Of a stretch of DNA of 64,000 nt, positions 18,010 through 27,257 are shown piece by piece. The position numbers were made by a program, and so were the translations under genes. Position 1 is the first letter of the stretch. Every line of letters begins with the position of its first letter. The notes under the pieces are model-generated. The model ran no database searches. It had not been told where the DNA came from and saw nothing but the letters and a program-made list of their open reading frames with translations. The stretch lies in contig JANAVG010000008.1 in assembly GCA_024213275.1 (NCBI GenBank), positions 197,445 through 261,444 on the forward strand, given 5' to 3'. The stretch is from Rossellomorea sp. BNER. GTDB taxonomy: Bacteria > Bacillota > Bacilli > Bacillales > Bacillaceae_B.

Positions 18010-18570
18010 TTGGATGATCAGCACTTAATTCAGCAGGCCCAGAAAGGAAACCTTACAGCTTATGAGGAGTTAATTCAAAAATATTTACCGGTTGTTGAAC
18101 GGTTTGCTTTCCAAATGGGTAATTCTTTTGATGATATCCCAGATATTTCTCAAGAAGTATTTATAAGAGTTTATCGTTTTCTACACCAGTTCTCACACTC
18201 TAGATTCACCACTTGGCTTTATAAAATTACCTTAAATGTTTCAAGGGATTATGGCAGAAAAAGAAATCAACTGCAAAGCAAGCTTCAAAAGATGCAAAAT
18301 GAATCAAAACCTCAAGAAGTTTCTCTTCCAGATGAACGGATTTTTCGTGAAGAAGAAGACCGAATCCTTCATCATTGTATCCAAATGCTAGATGAAAAAT
18401 ATCGATTGCCTATTATCCTGCACTATTTTCATGAAAAAAAGTACGAGGAGATTGCTGATATTTTGTCGCTTAACTTATCAACAGTGAAAACAAGGCTTCT
18501 TAGAGGAAAGGCAATTTTAAAAAAAGCACTGATGAAAGTAGCGGAGGAGGAGGGGACCAATAGTGGATGA
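18010..18570 (+). CDS. ECF-type RNA polymerase sigma factor
   Basis: 186 residues from TTG 18010, which lies 8 nt after AAAGGGGGG; an upstream in-frame GTG (17989) precedes the site. Region 2 is clear (YEELIQKYLPVVERFAF ... DISQEVFIRVYRFLHQF ... FTTWLYKITLNVSRDYGRKR) and region 4 ends the protein (EKKYEEIADILSLNLSTVKTRLLRGKAIL). No region 3 and no extra C-terminal domain. It overlaps the next gene by 8 nt, which encodes its likely anti-sigma factor. Closest in style to SigX/SigW; the stress sensed is unknown. Confidence 0.92.
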   Translation: MDDQHLIQQAQKGNLTAYEELIQKYLPVVERFAFQMGNSFDDIPDISQEVFIRVYRFLHQFSHSRFTTWLYKITLNVSRDYGRKRNQLQSKLQKMQNESKPQEVSLPDERIFREEEDRILHHCIQMLDEKYRLPIILHYFHEKKYEEIADILSLNLSTVKTRLLRGKAILKKALMKVAEEEGTNSG

Positions 18571-19858
18571 TAAGATCCTTGAAAAGCGTTTAGATCATCT
18601 GAATGAAAGCTATCATCGAATTCCGCCTCAAACGGATCCTTCCGATATAATAAAGGCCATAGAAAAAGAAAAACCTGAAAAATTGACTGTAAAGCGAAAA
18701 TGGATTCATTGGCCATATGTGGCAAGTTTCATTGGTGTCTTGTTAATTTCTACAGTATTAGCTTTCCAGTATACGGTTGAAAAAGATGAAAAGGTTGGCA
18801 ATGCAGATCAGATTAAGGAATCAATAGCCACGTCTGATAAAGTTCAGGCTGAAATTGAAGAAACAAGGAAAATATTCGAGATGAGAGTTATACAAGCACA
18901 GGAGAGTCTAGGATTATCAGATAATGCATTTAAAGAAACCTATATGTATCAAACTGCTAAGAGTATTCTCCGATATGCTGAGAGCGCACCAAAAAGAGAT
19001 CTCTCAGAAAGTGAACAAATTAAATTAGTCCATTCCGTTAAGGAGGATATTGAAAGAACCCTTTTGACTCCTGAACAAATGATTCGGGGATTGGTCAAAT
19101 TAAATCCAGAGGAAGCGGATGGATGGATCAATGAGTTTCTAAAAAAGCACCATAACCTCACAATGATTTATGAAGAAGAAATCAACAAGTTAGAGCGTGA
19201 TTGGAAGAAACCTGTACGTAATGGTAATGAGGACATAGGGGGGATAACCCGATACTATCGTGACAGTAAAGATCAGCCTAAGGAACTAATAAACCTTTTA
19301 GAAGGAGCAACGTTTAACGGGGTTGCCTTAAAATACGTAAAAAACACAGATTCATTCTATGGTTATTTAGATTATGAATTTATAAGTCTTTACATTAATG
19401 AAAATTCGTCTTTACCAGAGCCATATAAAAAGATATTAGAACTAGATGGGTCCAAGCCAGCCATTATAACAGGTGAACTGCGAATTTCCTGGAAAGAGGC
19501 CGGTGAGAGATTGATTCAATATGAGAAAGTGCTCTCTCAATTACCTAACAACAGCACTCTCAAGGGAATGATAATGGTCGAATATGATCGTTTATATCAT
19601 TTCTTTGTACATGGAACCGCAATAGAGTACACAGAAAGAGAGGATGGAAATCAATCCATTTTTAGCAAAGATGGAATACTCAAGCCAGAAGTGAAAGACG
19701 CATTTGAATATTTAATTCAAACATACCCTACTACGATAACATCCAAGTATATTAAAAATGAGTACAATGACTTAAAAGAGAGTCAGTTTACTAAACCAAA
19801 GGATTGGGAAATGGAGATGTCACCTGTACCTTCGATAGAAGAATTATCACATAGTTAG
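18563..19858 (+). CDS. putative membrane-anchored anti-sigma factor
   Basis: 431 residues: a short cytoplasmic N-terminus (1-48, PQTDPSDIIKAIEKEKPEK), one TM helix (about 50-67, WPYVASFIGVLLISTVLAF) and a large extracellular part of about 360 residues with helical and mixed segments. No HxxxCxxC zinc motif, so it is not a ZAS-type anti-sigma; the layout recalls RsiX. GTG start at 18563 inside the sigma gene behind GGAGGAGGAGG. Identified mainly by operon position and topology. Confidence 0.7.
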   Translation: MDDKILEKRLDHLNESYHRIPPQTDPSDIIKAIEKEKPEKLTVKRKWIHWPYVASFIGVLLISTVLAFQYTVEKDEKVGNADQIKESIATSDKVQAEIEETRKIFEMRVIQAQESLGLSDNAFKETYMYQTAKSILRYAESAPKRDLSESEQIKLVHSVKEDIERTLLTPEQMIRGLVKLNPEEADGWINEFLKKHHNLTMIYEEEINKLERDWKKPVRNGNEDIGGITRYYRDSKDQPKELINLLEGATFNGVALKYVKNTDSFYGYLDYEFISLYINENSSLPEPYKKILELDGSKPAIITGELRISWKEAGERLIQYEKVLSQLPNNSTLKGMIMVEYDRLYHFFVHGTAIEYTEREDGNQSIFSKDGILKPEVKDAFEYLIQTYPTTITSKYIKNEYNDLKESQFTKPKDWEMEMSPVPSIEELSHS

Positions 19859-19936
19859 TTACCGGGTCTGAATACAAGTAAATAATGGGAGTGCTCCTTT
19901 TCTCTATGAATACACGCTTTATTTATTGGACAACTT

Positions 19937-19965
19937 TTGCGATAAGTAGTTAACTATGATATAAT
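19937..19965 (+). promoter_or_regulatory. sigma-A promoter of yugI
   Basis: TTGCGA (19937-19942), 17-nt spacer, perfect TATAAT (19960-19965), about 50 nt before the yugI start. Confidence 0.7.
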
Positions 19966-20015
19966 CTTTAATTGCGTGAAAAAGAGAAAAAATATATATA
20001 CTAGGAGTTGTTTCC

Positions 20016-20426
20016 ATGACTACAAAATTCGAAACAGGAACTGTCGTTACAGGTAAAGTAACAGGCATTCAACCATACGGTGCGTTCGTTGCACTAGACG
20101 AAGAAACACAAGGACTTGTTCACATTTCCGAAATTACTCACGGGTTTGTTAAAGACGTTAATGAACACCTAAATGTTGGAGATGAAGTTCAAGTTAAAGT
20201 TTTATCTGTTGATGAAGCTGCAGGAAAAATCAGCTTATCAATTCGTGCTACTCAAGAAGCACCTGTAGAAGAAGAAAAACCAGCTGCGAAAAAGCCTCGC
20301 CGCCGTCAAGGCAGCGTAAAGCCAGCTGCTGCGACAGAAGCAGCACCAACTGGTTTCAACACTCTAAAAGACAAGCTAGAAGAGTGGATTGAGCAATCTG
20401 AACGTGAAGATTTAATCAAAAAATAA
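20016..20426 (+). CDS. yugI: YugI, S1-domain RNA-binding protein (general stress protein 13)
   Basis: 136 residues: one S1/OB domain (GTVVTGKVTGIQPYGAFVAL...GLVHISEI...VGDEVQVKVLSVDEAAGKISLSIRA, about 6-75), a Lys/Arg/Ala-rich linker (AAKKPRRRQGSVKPAAATEA) and an acidic C-terminal helix. Relatives associate with ribosomes or RNA and are stress-induced in B. subtilis. Good sigma-A promoter upstream; a long structured terminator follows. Confidence 0.92.
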   Translation: MTTKFETGTVVTGKVTGIQPYGAFVALDEETQGLVHISEITHGFVKDVNEHLNVGDEVQVKVLSVDEAAGKISLSIRATQEAPVEEEKPAAKKPRRRQGSVKPAAATEAAPTGFNTLKDKLEEWIEQSEREDLIKK

Positions 20427-20438
20427 TGATTTCCTATT

Positions 20439-20528
20439 AGATGACCTATTAAGAGAAGAGATCCCGGTGGCCGTTCCGTATTTTTGAATGGTCTCTCGGA
20501 TGCTCTACCTTTGTGGGGTCATCTTTTT
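20439..20528 (+). terminator. multi-helix structured 3' end and terminator of yugI
   Basis: Three nested helices: AGATGACC/GGTCATCT (20439/20517), AGAGATCC/GGATGCTCT (20457/20498) and GGCCGTTC/GAATGGTC (20469/20486), then TTTTT. More elaborate than a simple terminator; could be a stable 3' RNA. Confidence 0.6.
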
Positions 20529-20685
20529 ATTTGGCTGTTTTCGAAAAATTTTGCTACAATTAGCATAGCTTTAATTTCTTTTGCGTAGGATGCTAGGTTA
20601 GTCAATTAGATAGTTATAAAAAATCTTACGAGAAGAACATTTATTTTAATTGGGGTGCAAAAATTTTTTTCTATGTGCAAACTGA

Positions 20686-20701
20686 TTGAGCGCTCGCTCA
20701 A
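20686..20701. promoter_or_regulatory. palindromic operator or enhancer-like site upstream of nhaC
   Basis: TTGAGCGCTCGCTCAA: two perfect 7-bp half-sites around CT. It lies about 55 nt before the -24 element, a position compatible with an upstream activating site for a sigma-54 activator, or with a TetR-type operator. Confidence 0.5.
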
Positions 20702-20736
20702 AAAATTTTACAATGATTTTTCTGAAAAATGAGTAA

Positions 20737-20750
20737 AGTAAGCGTTTTCT
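20737..20750 (+). promoter_or_regulatory. cre-like site (CcpA) next to the sigma-54 promoter
   Basis: AGTAAGCGTTTTCT matches the cre consensus TGWNANCGNTNWCA at all but the two outermost positions and ends 4 nt before the -24 region. Carbon catabolite repression would fit an amino-acid utilisation gene. Confidence 0.4.
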
Positions 20751-20754
20751 ATTG

Positions 20755-20771
20755 TTGGCATACTTCTTGCA
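20755..20771 (+). promoter_or_regulatory. sigma-54 (SigL) promoter of the nhaC-type gene
   Basis: TTGGCATACTTCTTGCA fits TTGGCAC-N5-TTGCA with a single mismatch and exact GG-to-GC spacing of 12. It lies 34 nt before ATG 20805. Confidence 0.8.
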
Positions 20772-20804
20772 AGAATATTGATAAATGAACAAGGGGGAAA
20801 ATAG

Positions 20805-22226
20805 ATGAAAGAATTGTCAATGAAACAGGTTCCATTTTCACTCGCACTTATTCCTTTACTTGTTATGATTGCAATCATGGCAGTAACGATTGTTGTATTT
20901 GAAGGAAGTCCACATATTCCTCTAATTGTTGGAACTATTGTCGCTTCAATAATTGCATGGAGGTTTGGTTATCAGTGGAAGGATATTGAGGAAGGAGCTT
21001 ATAAAGGAATTCGTTTAGCTCTTCCGGCTATTTTAATCATTTTAATGGTTGGATTAACGATTGGGGCTTGGATTGGCGGAGGAATTGTCGCGACTATGAT
21101 TTATTATGGATTAAAGCTCATAACTCCTTCCCTTTTTCTCGTAAGTATCTGCATTATTTGTGCGGTTGTAACACTAGCTATCGGAAGTTCGTGGTCAACG
21201 ATGGGAACTATAGGTGTTGCAGGCATGGGAATTGGTATTAGCATGGGGATTCCTGCTCCTATGGTTGCGGGTGCGATTATTTCAGGATCTTATTTCGGGG
21301 ATAAAATGTCTCCATTGTCGGACACTACGAACTTAGCTTCCGGGATCACTGATACTGATCTCTTCGAACATATTAAGCATATGTTTTATACAACGATTCC
21401 TGCATTAGTTATTGCTCTCATTGTTTACTGGTTTATGGGGAGAAGATTTAGTGGTTCTAGTATAAATAGTGAAAAGATTAACGAAGTGATGGATGTGCTA
21501 GAAACTAGCTTTGTCATTTCACCTTGGCTGTTATTAGTTCCAGCTGCTGTTATTCTGTTAGTAGCTAAAAAGGTTCCTGCCCTTCCCGCATTGACTGTTG
21601 GAGTATTCCTTGGCTGGGTATGTCATATTTTTGTCCAAGGTGGCAGTGTTGGTGATGCGGTAAACACGCTCCAAGTCGGTTTTTCTATCGACTCGGGAAA
21701 TACATTAGTCGATGAATTATTTAATCGTGGTGGCATTGATGATATGATGTATACGATTTCCCTAACGATTGTGGCTATGACCTTTGGTGGTGTCATGGAA
21801 CAAACGGGTATGCTGAAGTCGATCGTAGACGAAATTTTAAAGCTCGCTCGAACAGCGAAAAGTCTGATTGTTACAACAATTGTATCTGCATTCTTTACGA
21901 ATGTTGCTGCAGCAGAACAATATATATCAATCCTTTTACCGGGAAGAATGTATCCTGAAGCTTATAAAGAAAAAAATCTACACAGCAAAAACTTATCGAG
22001 AGCCTTAGAGGATGGAGGTACCGTGACCTCACCATTTGTTCCGTGGAACACCTGTGCAGTCTTTATCATGTCGACGTTGGCTGTTCATCCATTTGAATAT
22101 GCCCCTTACGCTATTTTAAATTACTCAGTACCGATCATAGCCATCCTTTTTGCGCTTATAGGCTATAAGATTCAATATTTAAAAGGTGGACAGGCAGATA
22201 CCACTAAACAGCAAAAAATTTCATAA
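20805..22226 (+). CDS. NhaC-family Na+/H+ (or amino acid-linked) antiporter
   Basis: 473 residues, about 11-12 TM helices. The NhaC core motifs are present twice in inverted-repeat fashion: LAIGSSWSTMGTIGVAGMGIG and GSYFGDKMSPLSDTTNLASG in the first half, and SAFFTNVAAAEQYISILLPG plus LEDGGTVTSPFVPWNTCAVF in the second. The family includes Na+/H+, malate/lactate and similar exchangers, so the true cargo is open. It has its own sigma-54 promoter and stands back-to-tail with a rocR-type activator and the roc genes, which suggests a role in arginine/ornithine or glutamate-type catabolism. ATG behind AAGGGGGA. Confidence 0.88.
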   Translation: MKELSMKQVPFSLALIPLLVMIAIMAVTIVVFEGSPHIPLIVGTIVASIIAWRFGYQWKDIEEGAYKGIRLALPAILIILMVGLTIGAWIGGGIVATMIYYGLKLITPSLFLVSICIICAVVTLAIGSSWSTMGTIGVAGMGIGISMGIPAPMVAGAIISGSYFGDKMSPLSDTTNLASGITDTDLFEHIKHMFYTTIPALVIALIVYWFMGRRFSGSSINSEKINEVMDVLETSFVISPWLLLVPAAVILLVAKKVPALPALTVGVFLGWVCHIFVQGGSVGDAVNTLQVGFSIDSGNTLVDELFNRGGIDDMMYTISLTIVAMTFGGVMEQTGMLKSIVDEILKLARTAKSLIVTTIVSAFFTNVAAAEQYISILLPGRMYPEAYKEKNLHSKNLSRALEDGGTVTSPFVPWNTCAVFIMSTLAVHPFEYAPYAILNYSVPIIAILFALIGYKIQYLKGGQADTTKQQKIS

Positions 22227-22233
22227 TGAAGGA

Positions 22234-22272
22234 TAGGGGCAGAGATTATCTCGGCCCCTAACTTTTTTTTAC
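22234..22272 (+). terminator. terminator of the nhaC-type gene
   Basis: TAGGGGC and GCCCCTA pair around a 13-nt segment (AGAGATTATCTCG, itself able to pair AGAG/CTCG loosely), followed by T8. Confidence 0.85.
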
Positions 22273-22290
22273 CAAATTAGGTGAGAACCC

Positions 22291-22376
22291 ATTAATTTGT
22301 CCGTTATGGCTATTTATTTGTCCATAGGCGTCATTAATTCATCCGTTATTTGCGGTTATTTGTCCGTTGATGGCAG
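22291..22376. repeat. degenerate 21-bp tandem repeat
   Basis: Four head-to-tail units on the theme ATTTATTTGTCCGTTATGGC (22291, 22312, 22333, 22356), each with a conserved TGTCCGTT or TCATCCGTT core. Not coding. Confidence 0.7.
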
Positions 22377-22454
22377 TATATTGACTGTTCTACAAAATAC
22401 TACATTTTTCGCGAAGTAAAATCATTTAATTAAAGTATAAATCGATTCCTCATT

Positions 22455-22485
22455 AAAAAAGACTCCAACAATTATGTTAGAGTCT
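22455..22485 (-). terminator. terminator of the rocR-type gene
   Basis: AGACTCCAAC and GTTAGAGTCT pair with a 6-nt loop; the minus strand continues into T6. Ten bases past the stop codon. Confidence 0.85.
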
Positions 22486-22494
22486 GCTCATTGA

Positions 22495-23895
22495 TCAATC
22501 AGGTTTTTCAATCCCGTACTTACGAATCCTATATTGAAGATTTTGGCGGCTCATCCCGAGAGATTTTGCCGTTTTTGTGACATTAAATTGATGATGAATA
22601 AGGGCTTTTTGGATATAATAAGTTTCAGCTTCATACATAAATTCATCAAGTGGCTTGATTTCTTTATCTGATTGGTAAAGTAAGTCTTCTACATTAGCAT
22701 CTATTTCTGGCTGAGACTTCTGCCTGAATTGGATAGGAAGATGGTTATATTCTATCACTTCCTCATACTCCATTAAGTTAAATGCTCCTTCTATCACGTG
22801 TTCGAGCTCTCGTACATTCCCTGGCCAATCATACTCTAGGAAAAGTTTCTGAACTTGTGAGTCTAATGCTTTTACATTCATCCCAAACAAACTATTATAT
22901 TTTTCTATGAAGAAGGATGTTAGTTCTTGAATGTCTTCCTGTCGATCTTTTAGTGGAGGGATGAAAATAGAAACAACACTAAGTCGATAATATAGGTCTT
23001 TTCTTAAGCGGTTCTCGGAAATAGCATCAATAGGATCTTCGTTAATGGTAGCTATTATCCTTACATCAATTGGCCGGTCTATTGTATCTCCAATTCTTCG
23101 GACCCTTTTTTCTTGAATAACCCTTAGCAGTTTTGCTTGAAGAGAGGGGTCTAGAGAATTAATTTCATCTAATAATAGAGTTCCCCCCTCTGCCTGTTCA
23201 AAAAGTCCGGGTCTTTCAATGGATCCAGTGAAAGCGCCTTTTTTAGTACCGAATAATATTCCCTCAATTAGTGTATCAGGGAGTGCAGCGCAATTCTGTG
23301 AAACAAAAGGTTTCGTAGATCTTGGACTGTCATTATGAATACTTTGGGCAAATAGTTCTTTTCCAGTACCTGTTTCTCCAATGATTAGTACAGACGATGT
23401 TGTCCTAGTTGCTCTTTTACTAGTTTCAATTGCTTCTTTAAAAACAGGATAATTTCCCATGATATTATCAAATGTATAAAGGGTGTCTTCCTTTTTGAAT
23501 CTGTTTTCTCTAATTAACTTCTCAAGCTTAGTGACATCTCGCGCTATCTCCATAGCTCCAATAATATTATTTTCAATAATGATAGGGAAAGTATCATTAA
23601 TGGTCGTAATTTCATGGCCTTTGATATTAAAATAGGTCTGTTTTACGTTTAATCGAGATTCTCCTGTGGTAAGGACCTTAAGTAATGTGCTTTCTTCATC
23701 TTTTTCAAATTGAAAGACCTCTAATAGATTTTTATCTAGAACATCGTCAACCTCCATGCCTTCAATTTCCATCATTTTTTGGTTGTAGATGATTGTTCTG
23801 CCTTCATGATCGATGACGTGAACACCAGCATCAATGGCGTTAATCGTCTTTTCGTAGATCAACAATAGCTGTTCATGGCTTTGATTAATTTGCAT
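22495..23895 (-). CDS. rocR: sigma-54-dependent activator, RocR-like
   Basis: 466 residues: PAS sensor (about 10-120), AAA+ domain with Walker A GETGTGKE (173-180), Walker B LLLDEIN (240-246), arginine-finger region and a C-terminal Fis-type HTH (FNVTKTAKSLGMSRQNLQYRIRKYG). The sigma-54 contact loop reads GAFTGS instead of GAFTGA. Start ATG 23895 follows CAAGGAGAG; the frame remains open further upstream but without a site. Divergent from rocA, as RocR-type regulators often are from their targets. In B. subtilis RocR responds to ornithine/citrulline and works with SigL. Confidence 0.88.
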   Translation of the reverse strand: MQINQSHEQLLLIYEKTINAIDAGVHVIDHEGRTIIYNQKMMEIEGMEVDDVLDKNLLEVFQFEKDEESTLLKVLTTGESRLNVKQTYFNIKGHEITTINDTFPIIIENNIIGAMEIARDVTKLEKLIRENRFKKEDTLYTFDNIMGNYPVFKEAIETSKRATRTTSSVLIIGETGTGKELFAQSIHNDSPRSTKPFVSQNCAALPDTLIEGILFGTKKGAFTGSIERPGLFEQAEGGTLLLDEINSLDPSLQAKLLRVIQEKRVRRIGDTIDRPIDVRIIATINEDPIDAISENRLRKDLYYRLSVVSIFIPPLKDRQEDIQELTSFFIEKYNSLFGMNVKALDSQVQKLFLEYDWPGNVRELEHVIEGAFNLMEYEEVIEYNHLPIQFRQKSQPEIDANVEDLLYQSDKEIKPLDEFMYEAETYYIQKALIHHQFNVTKTAKSLGMSRQNLQYRIRKYGIEKPD

Positions 23896-23983
23896 ACTAC
23901 TCTCTCCTTGGTAGGAAGATAGAAAAAAATTTTTAAAAAAACACTTGAAAAACGCAACGTTCTTTTGCATTATTATATATGTA

Positions 23984-24000
23984 AGGGTTTTCCCATTGCA
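23984..24000 (+). promoter_or_regulatory. weak candidate sigma-54 promoter of rocA
   Basis: AGGGTTTTCCCATTGCA has a perfect TTGCA -12 and GG at the right 12-nt spacing, but lacks the CAC of the -24 box. It lies 82 nt before rocA, next to the divergent RocR-type activator. Confidence 0.4.
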
Positions 24001-24081
24001 AACTTTTTTTGCACGAAAGATTCTTACTATTTTAAAACTTTTGTATATCAAACTAAAACTAATATAGAGGAGGAAATCCAC

Positions 24082-25626
24082 ATGATTCCGTACAAACATG
24101 AGCCATTCACAGATTTTTCTAAGAAAGAAAATCAGAAAGCATTTAAAGAAGGCTTAAAGCTTGTAGAAAGCTATTTAGGTCAAGACTATCCGTTAGTTAT
24201 TGGTGGAGAACGCATTACAACGGAGGATAAAATTGTTTCCGTTAACCCAGCGAATAAAGAAGAGTTAGTTGGCCGAGTATCAAAGGCGAACCAAGATCTT
24301 GCCGAAAAAGCAATGACTGAAGCTTATACGACGTTCGAGTCTTGGAGAAAAGTTAAACCTGAAACACGTGCGGATATTTTATTCCGAGCTTCGGCGATTG
24401 TTCGTCGTCGCAAGCATGAATTCTCGGCTATTCTTGTTAAAGAAGCAGGTAAACCTTGGAATGAAGCAGATGCAGATACTGCAGAAGCTATTGATTTCAT
24501 GGAATACTATGCTCGTCAAATGCTTCGTATTAAAGAAGGCTTCCCAGTGGAAAGTCGTCCTGGTGAATACAACCAGTTCAACTACACTCCACTAGGTGTC
24601 GGAGTGGTTATTTCTCCATGGAACTTTGCGTTTGCTATTATGGCAGGAACTGCAGTAGCAGCGATTGTTTCCGGTAATACAGTACTATTAAAACCAGCTT
24701 CAACTACACCAGTTGTAGCAGCGAAATTCATTGAAGTATTAGAAGAAGCAGGTCTTCCAAAAGGTGTTATTAACTATGTACCAGGAAGCGGAGCGGAAGT
24801 AGGCGACTACTTAGTTGACCATCCAAAAACACGCTTTATCTCTTTCACAGGTTCTCGTGATGTAGGTGTTCGTATTTATGAGCGCGCCGCAAAAGTAAAC
24901 CCTGGACAAAAATGGCTTAAGCGTGTAATTGCTGAAATGGGTGGAAAAGATACGATCGTTGTTGATAGTGAAGGAGATCTTGAGCTTGCAGCACAAGCGA
25001 TTGTAACGTCTGCATTTGGATTCTCTGGTCAAAAATGTTCTGCATGTTCACGTGCCGTTATTGTTGAAGATGTTTATGATCAAGTCCTAGCTCGCGCTGT
25101 TGAATTGACAAAAGAACTTACTGTTGGAGATACGGTTGATGGAGATAAATTCATGGGTCCTGTTATCGACCAAGCAGCATATGACAAAATCATGAGCTAC
25201 ATTGAAATCGGTCAAACTGAAGGGAAATTAATGGCAGGTGGAGAAGGAGACAATTCAAAAGGTTTCTTCGTTAAGCCAACGATTTTTGCAGATGTTGATC
25301 CAGAAGCTCGTCTAATGAAGGAAGAAATCTTTGGACCAGTCGTTGCTTTCTCAAAAGCAAAAGACTTTGACCATGCTATTGAAATTGCAAATAATACAGA
25401 TTACGGTTTAACAGGTGCTGTTATCACAAATAATCGTGCGAAAATTGAGCAAGCACGTGAAGATTTCCACGTAGGTAACCTTTACTTCAACCGTGGTTGT
25501 ACAGGTGCTATTGTTGGATACCAACCATTTGGTGGATTTAACATGTCAGGTACTGACTCGAAAGCGGGCGGACCAGACTACCTATTACTTCATATGCAAG
25601 CAAAAACAACATCTGAAATGCTTTAA
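24082..25626 (+). CDS. rocA: L-glutamate gamma-semialdehyde (P5C) dehydrogenase
   Basis: 514 residues of the ALDH superfamily, RocA/PutA branch. NAD+-binding and active-site elements: [28 protein letters not shown], catalytic Glu in IAEMGGKD and Cys in [15 protein letters not shown]. It oxidises glutamate semialdehyde/P5C to glutamate, the last step of arginine, ornithine and proline use. ATG 24082 behind AGAGGAGGAAA. It precedes rocD and rocG on the same strand, so a catabolic operon from ornithine to 2-oxoglutarate is laid out. A long hairpin repeat separates it from rocD. Confidence 0.95.
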   Translation: MIPYKHEPFTDFSKKENQKAFKEGLKLVESYLGQDYPLVIGGERITTEDKIVSVNPANKEELVGRVSKANQDLAEKAMTEAYTTFESWRKVKPETRADILFRASAIVRRRKHEFSAILVKEAGKPWNEADADTAEAIDFMEYYARQMLRIKEGFPVESRPGEYNQFNYTPLGVGVVISPWNFAFAIMAGTAVAAIVSGNTVLLKPASTTPVVAAKFIEVLEEAGLPKGVINYVPGSGAEVGDYLVDHPKTRFISFTGSRDVGVRIYERAAKVNPGQKWLKRVIAEMGGKDTIVVDSEGDLELAAQAIVTSAFGFSGQKCSACSRAVIVEDVYDQVLARAVELTKELTVGDTVDGDKFMGPVIDQAAYDKIMSYIEIGQTEGKLMAGGEGDNSKGFFVKPTIFADVDPEARLMKEEIFGPVVAFSKAKDFDHAIEIANNTDYGLTGAVITNNRAKIEQAREDFHVGNLYFNRGCTGAIVGYQPFGGFNMSGTDSKAGGPDYLLLHMQAKTTSEML

Positions 25627-25639
25627 TAATTGATAAGGA

Positions 25640-25755
25640 GGAGGCTGTCCCAAAAACAAGGTGTCAGGAACCACAACTTCAATATATGGAAGAACCCTCG
25701 GGAATTTTCTGTATAGAGATGATCAGTGGTTTGCTACCCCTTTGGGACAGCCTCC
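25640..25755. repeat. long-hairpin repeat, family I copy A
   Basis: Perfect 15-bp arms GGAGGCTGTCCCAAA (25640-25654) and TTTGGGACAGCCTCC (25741-25755) enclose the family core GGTGTCAGGAACCACAACTT and a CTTC...GAAG hairpin. It lies between rocA and rocD, ending 39 nt before the rocD start. Confidence 0.9.
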
Positions 25756-25794
25756 ATCCTTACATTTACACTATGGAAGATGGAGGAGATTAAG

Positions 25795-26988
25795 TTGACA
25801 GTTAAAACGGATTCGATTATTGAACAAACAGAACGATTTGGTGCAAAAAACTATCACCCACTACCAATTGTTATCGCTGAGGCAGAAGGAGTTTGGGTGA
25901 AGGATCCTGAAGGAAACAAATACATGGATATGCTCAGTGCATACTCTGCTGTAAACCAAGGGCATAGACATCCTAAGATTATTCAAGCACTAAAAGATCA
26001 AGCGGATAGAGTGACATTAACTTCTCGTGCGTTCCATAATGACCAATTAGGTCCTTGGTATGAAAAAATCTGTAAACTTACAAATAAAGAAATGGCTCTT
26101 CCAATGAACACAGGCGCTGAAGCTGTAGAAACCGCTATTAAAACAGCTCGCCGTTGGGCTTACGATGTTAAAGGTGTAGAGGAAAATCAAGCCGAAATTA
26201 TCGCATGTGAAGGAAACTTCCATGGAAGAACGATGACAGCTGTATCTTTATCTTCGGAAGAAGAGTACAAACGTGGATTTGGACCAATGCTACCAGGAAT
26301 CAACTTAATCCCTTATGGAGATCTTGATGCATTAAAGGAAAAAATCACACCAAACACTGCTGCATTCCTAATTGAACCCATTCAAGGGGAAGCGGGAATT
26401 GTTATCCCACCAGAGGGATTCTTAAAAGCAGCATATGAACTTTGTAAAGAAAATAACGTTTTATTTATCGCTGATGAAATCCAAGCGGGTCTAGCTCGTT
26501 CAGGTAAAATGTTTGCATGTGAATGGGAAGATGTAGATCCAGACATGTACATCTTAGGAAAAGCATTAGGTGGCGGAGTTTTCCCTATCTCTTGTGTAGT
26601 AGCGAATAAAGAAGTGTTAGGCGTATTCAATCCAGGATCTCATGGATCTACATTTGGCGGGAACCCAATGGCTTGTGCGGTATCTGTTGCTTCAATAGAT
26701 GTTATTTTTGATGAAAAACTTGTAGAGCGTTCTCTAGAAATGGGAGAGTATTTCATGAGTAAATTACGTGAAATTAACAATCCTATGATTAAAGAGGTTC
26801 GTGGAAGAGGCTTGTTTATTGGGGTAGAACTTACTGAACCAGCTCGTAAATATTGTGAAGAGTTAAAGGCTGAAGGATTACTATGTAAAGAGACGCATGA
26901 TACGGTCATCCGTTTTGCCCCTCCACTAGTAATTAGCCAAGAAGAATTAGACTGGGCGATTGAACGAATTAAAAAAGTTCTTTCTTAA
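25795..26988 (+). CDS. rocD: ornithine aminotransferase
   Basis: 397 residues of class III aminotransferase. Motifs: [66 protein letters not shown] lysine in LGKALGGG and [12 protein letters not shown]. It converts ornithine and 2-oxoglutarate to glutamate semialdehyde and glutamate, feeding rocA. TTG start at 25795, 7 nt after GGAGGAG; the longer frame upstream runs through the family I repeat and is not coding. Confidence 0.95.
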   Translation: MTVKTDSIIEQTERFGAKNYHPLPIVIAEAEGVWVKDPEGNKYMDMLSAYSAVNQGHRHPKIIQALKDQADRVTLTSRAFHNDQLGPWYEKICKLTNKEMALPMNTGAEAVETAIKTARRWAYDVKGVEENQAEIIACEGNFHGRTMTAVSLSSEEEYKRGFGPMLPGINLIPYGDLDALKEKITPNTAAFLIEPIQGEAGIVIPPEGFLKAAYELCKENNVLFIADEIQAGLARSGKMFACEWEDVDPDMYILGKALGGGVFPISCVVANKEVLGVFNPGSHGSTFGGNPMACAVSVASIDVIFDEKLVERSLEMGEYFMSKLREINNPMIKEVRGRGLFIGVELTEPARKYCEELKAEGLLCKETHDTVIRFAPPLVISQEELDWAIERIKKVLS

Positions 26989-27257
26989 TTAGTAGCAACA
27001 TACATTTTGAAGTGTGAATAGAGATAAGATTCATTTTTCAATTTTTGTAGTATAGTTGGTATTCCCGAGGTCGACAATGAAAGCTATAAGCTAACAGTGA
27101 AAAAGTATATTTTTTCGTTCAAATATCTATTATGTGTTAGAAATGAGAGAAAAGAACGGATAATATAAAAAATCGCTAAAAAGTGGTTTTCATTCTAGTG
27201 ATAAATTGTTACAATTACAACGTTTTAGATTACACAATAAAGAGGCGAATTTTAAAA

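Noticed and set aside
23896..24099. 68-residue N-terminal extension of the RocR-like protein.
   Set aside because: It covers the divergent rocA promoter region; ATG 23895 has an AAGGAGAG site and matches the start of the PAS domain.
26989..27257. Search for a sigma-54 promoter before the glutamate dehydrogenase gene.
   Set aside because: No GG-N10-GC pair with TTGGCA or TTGCA context was found.
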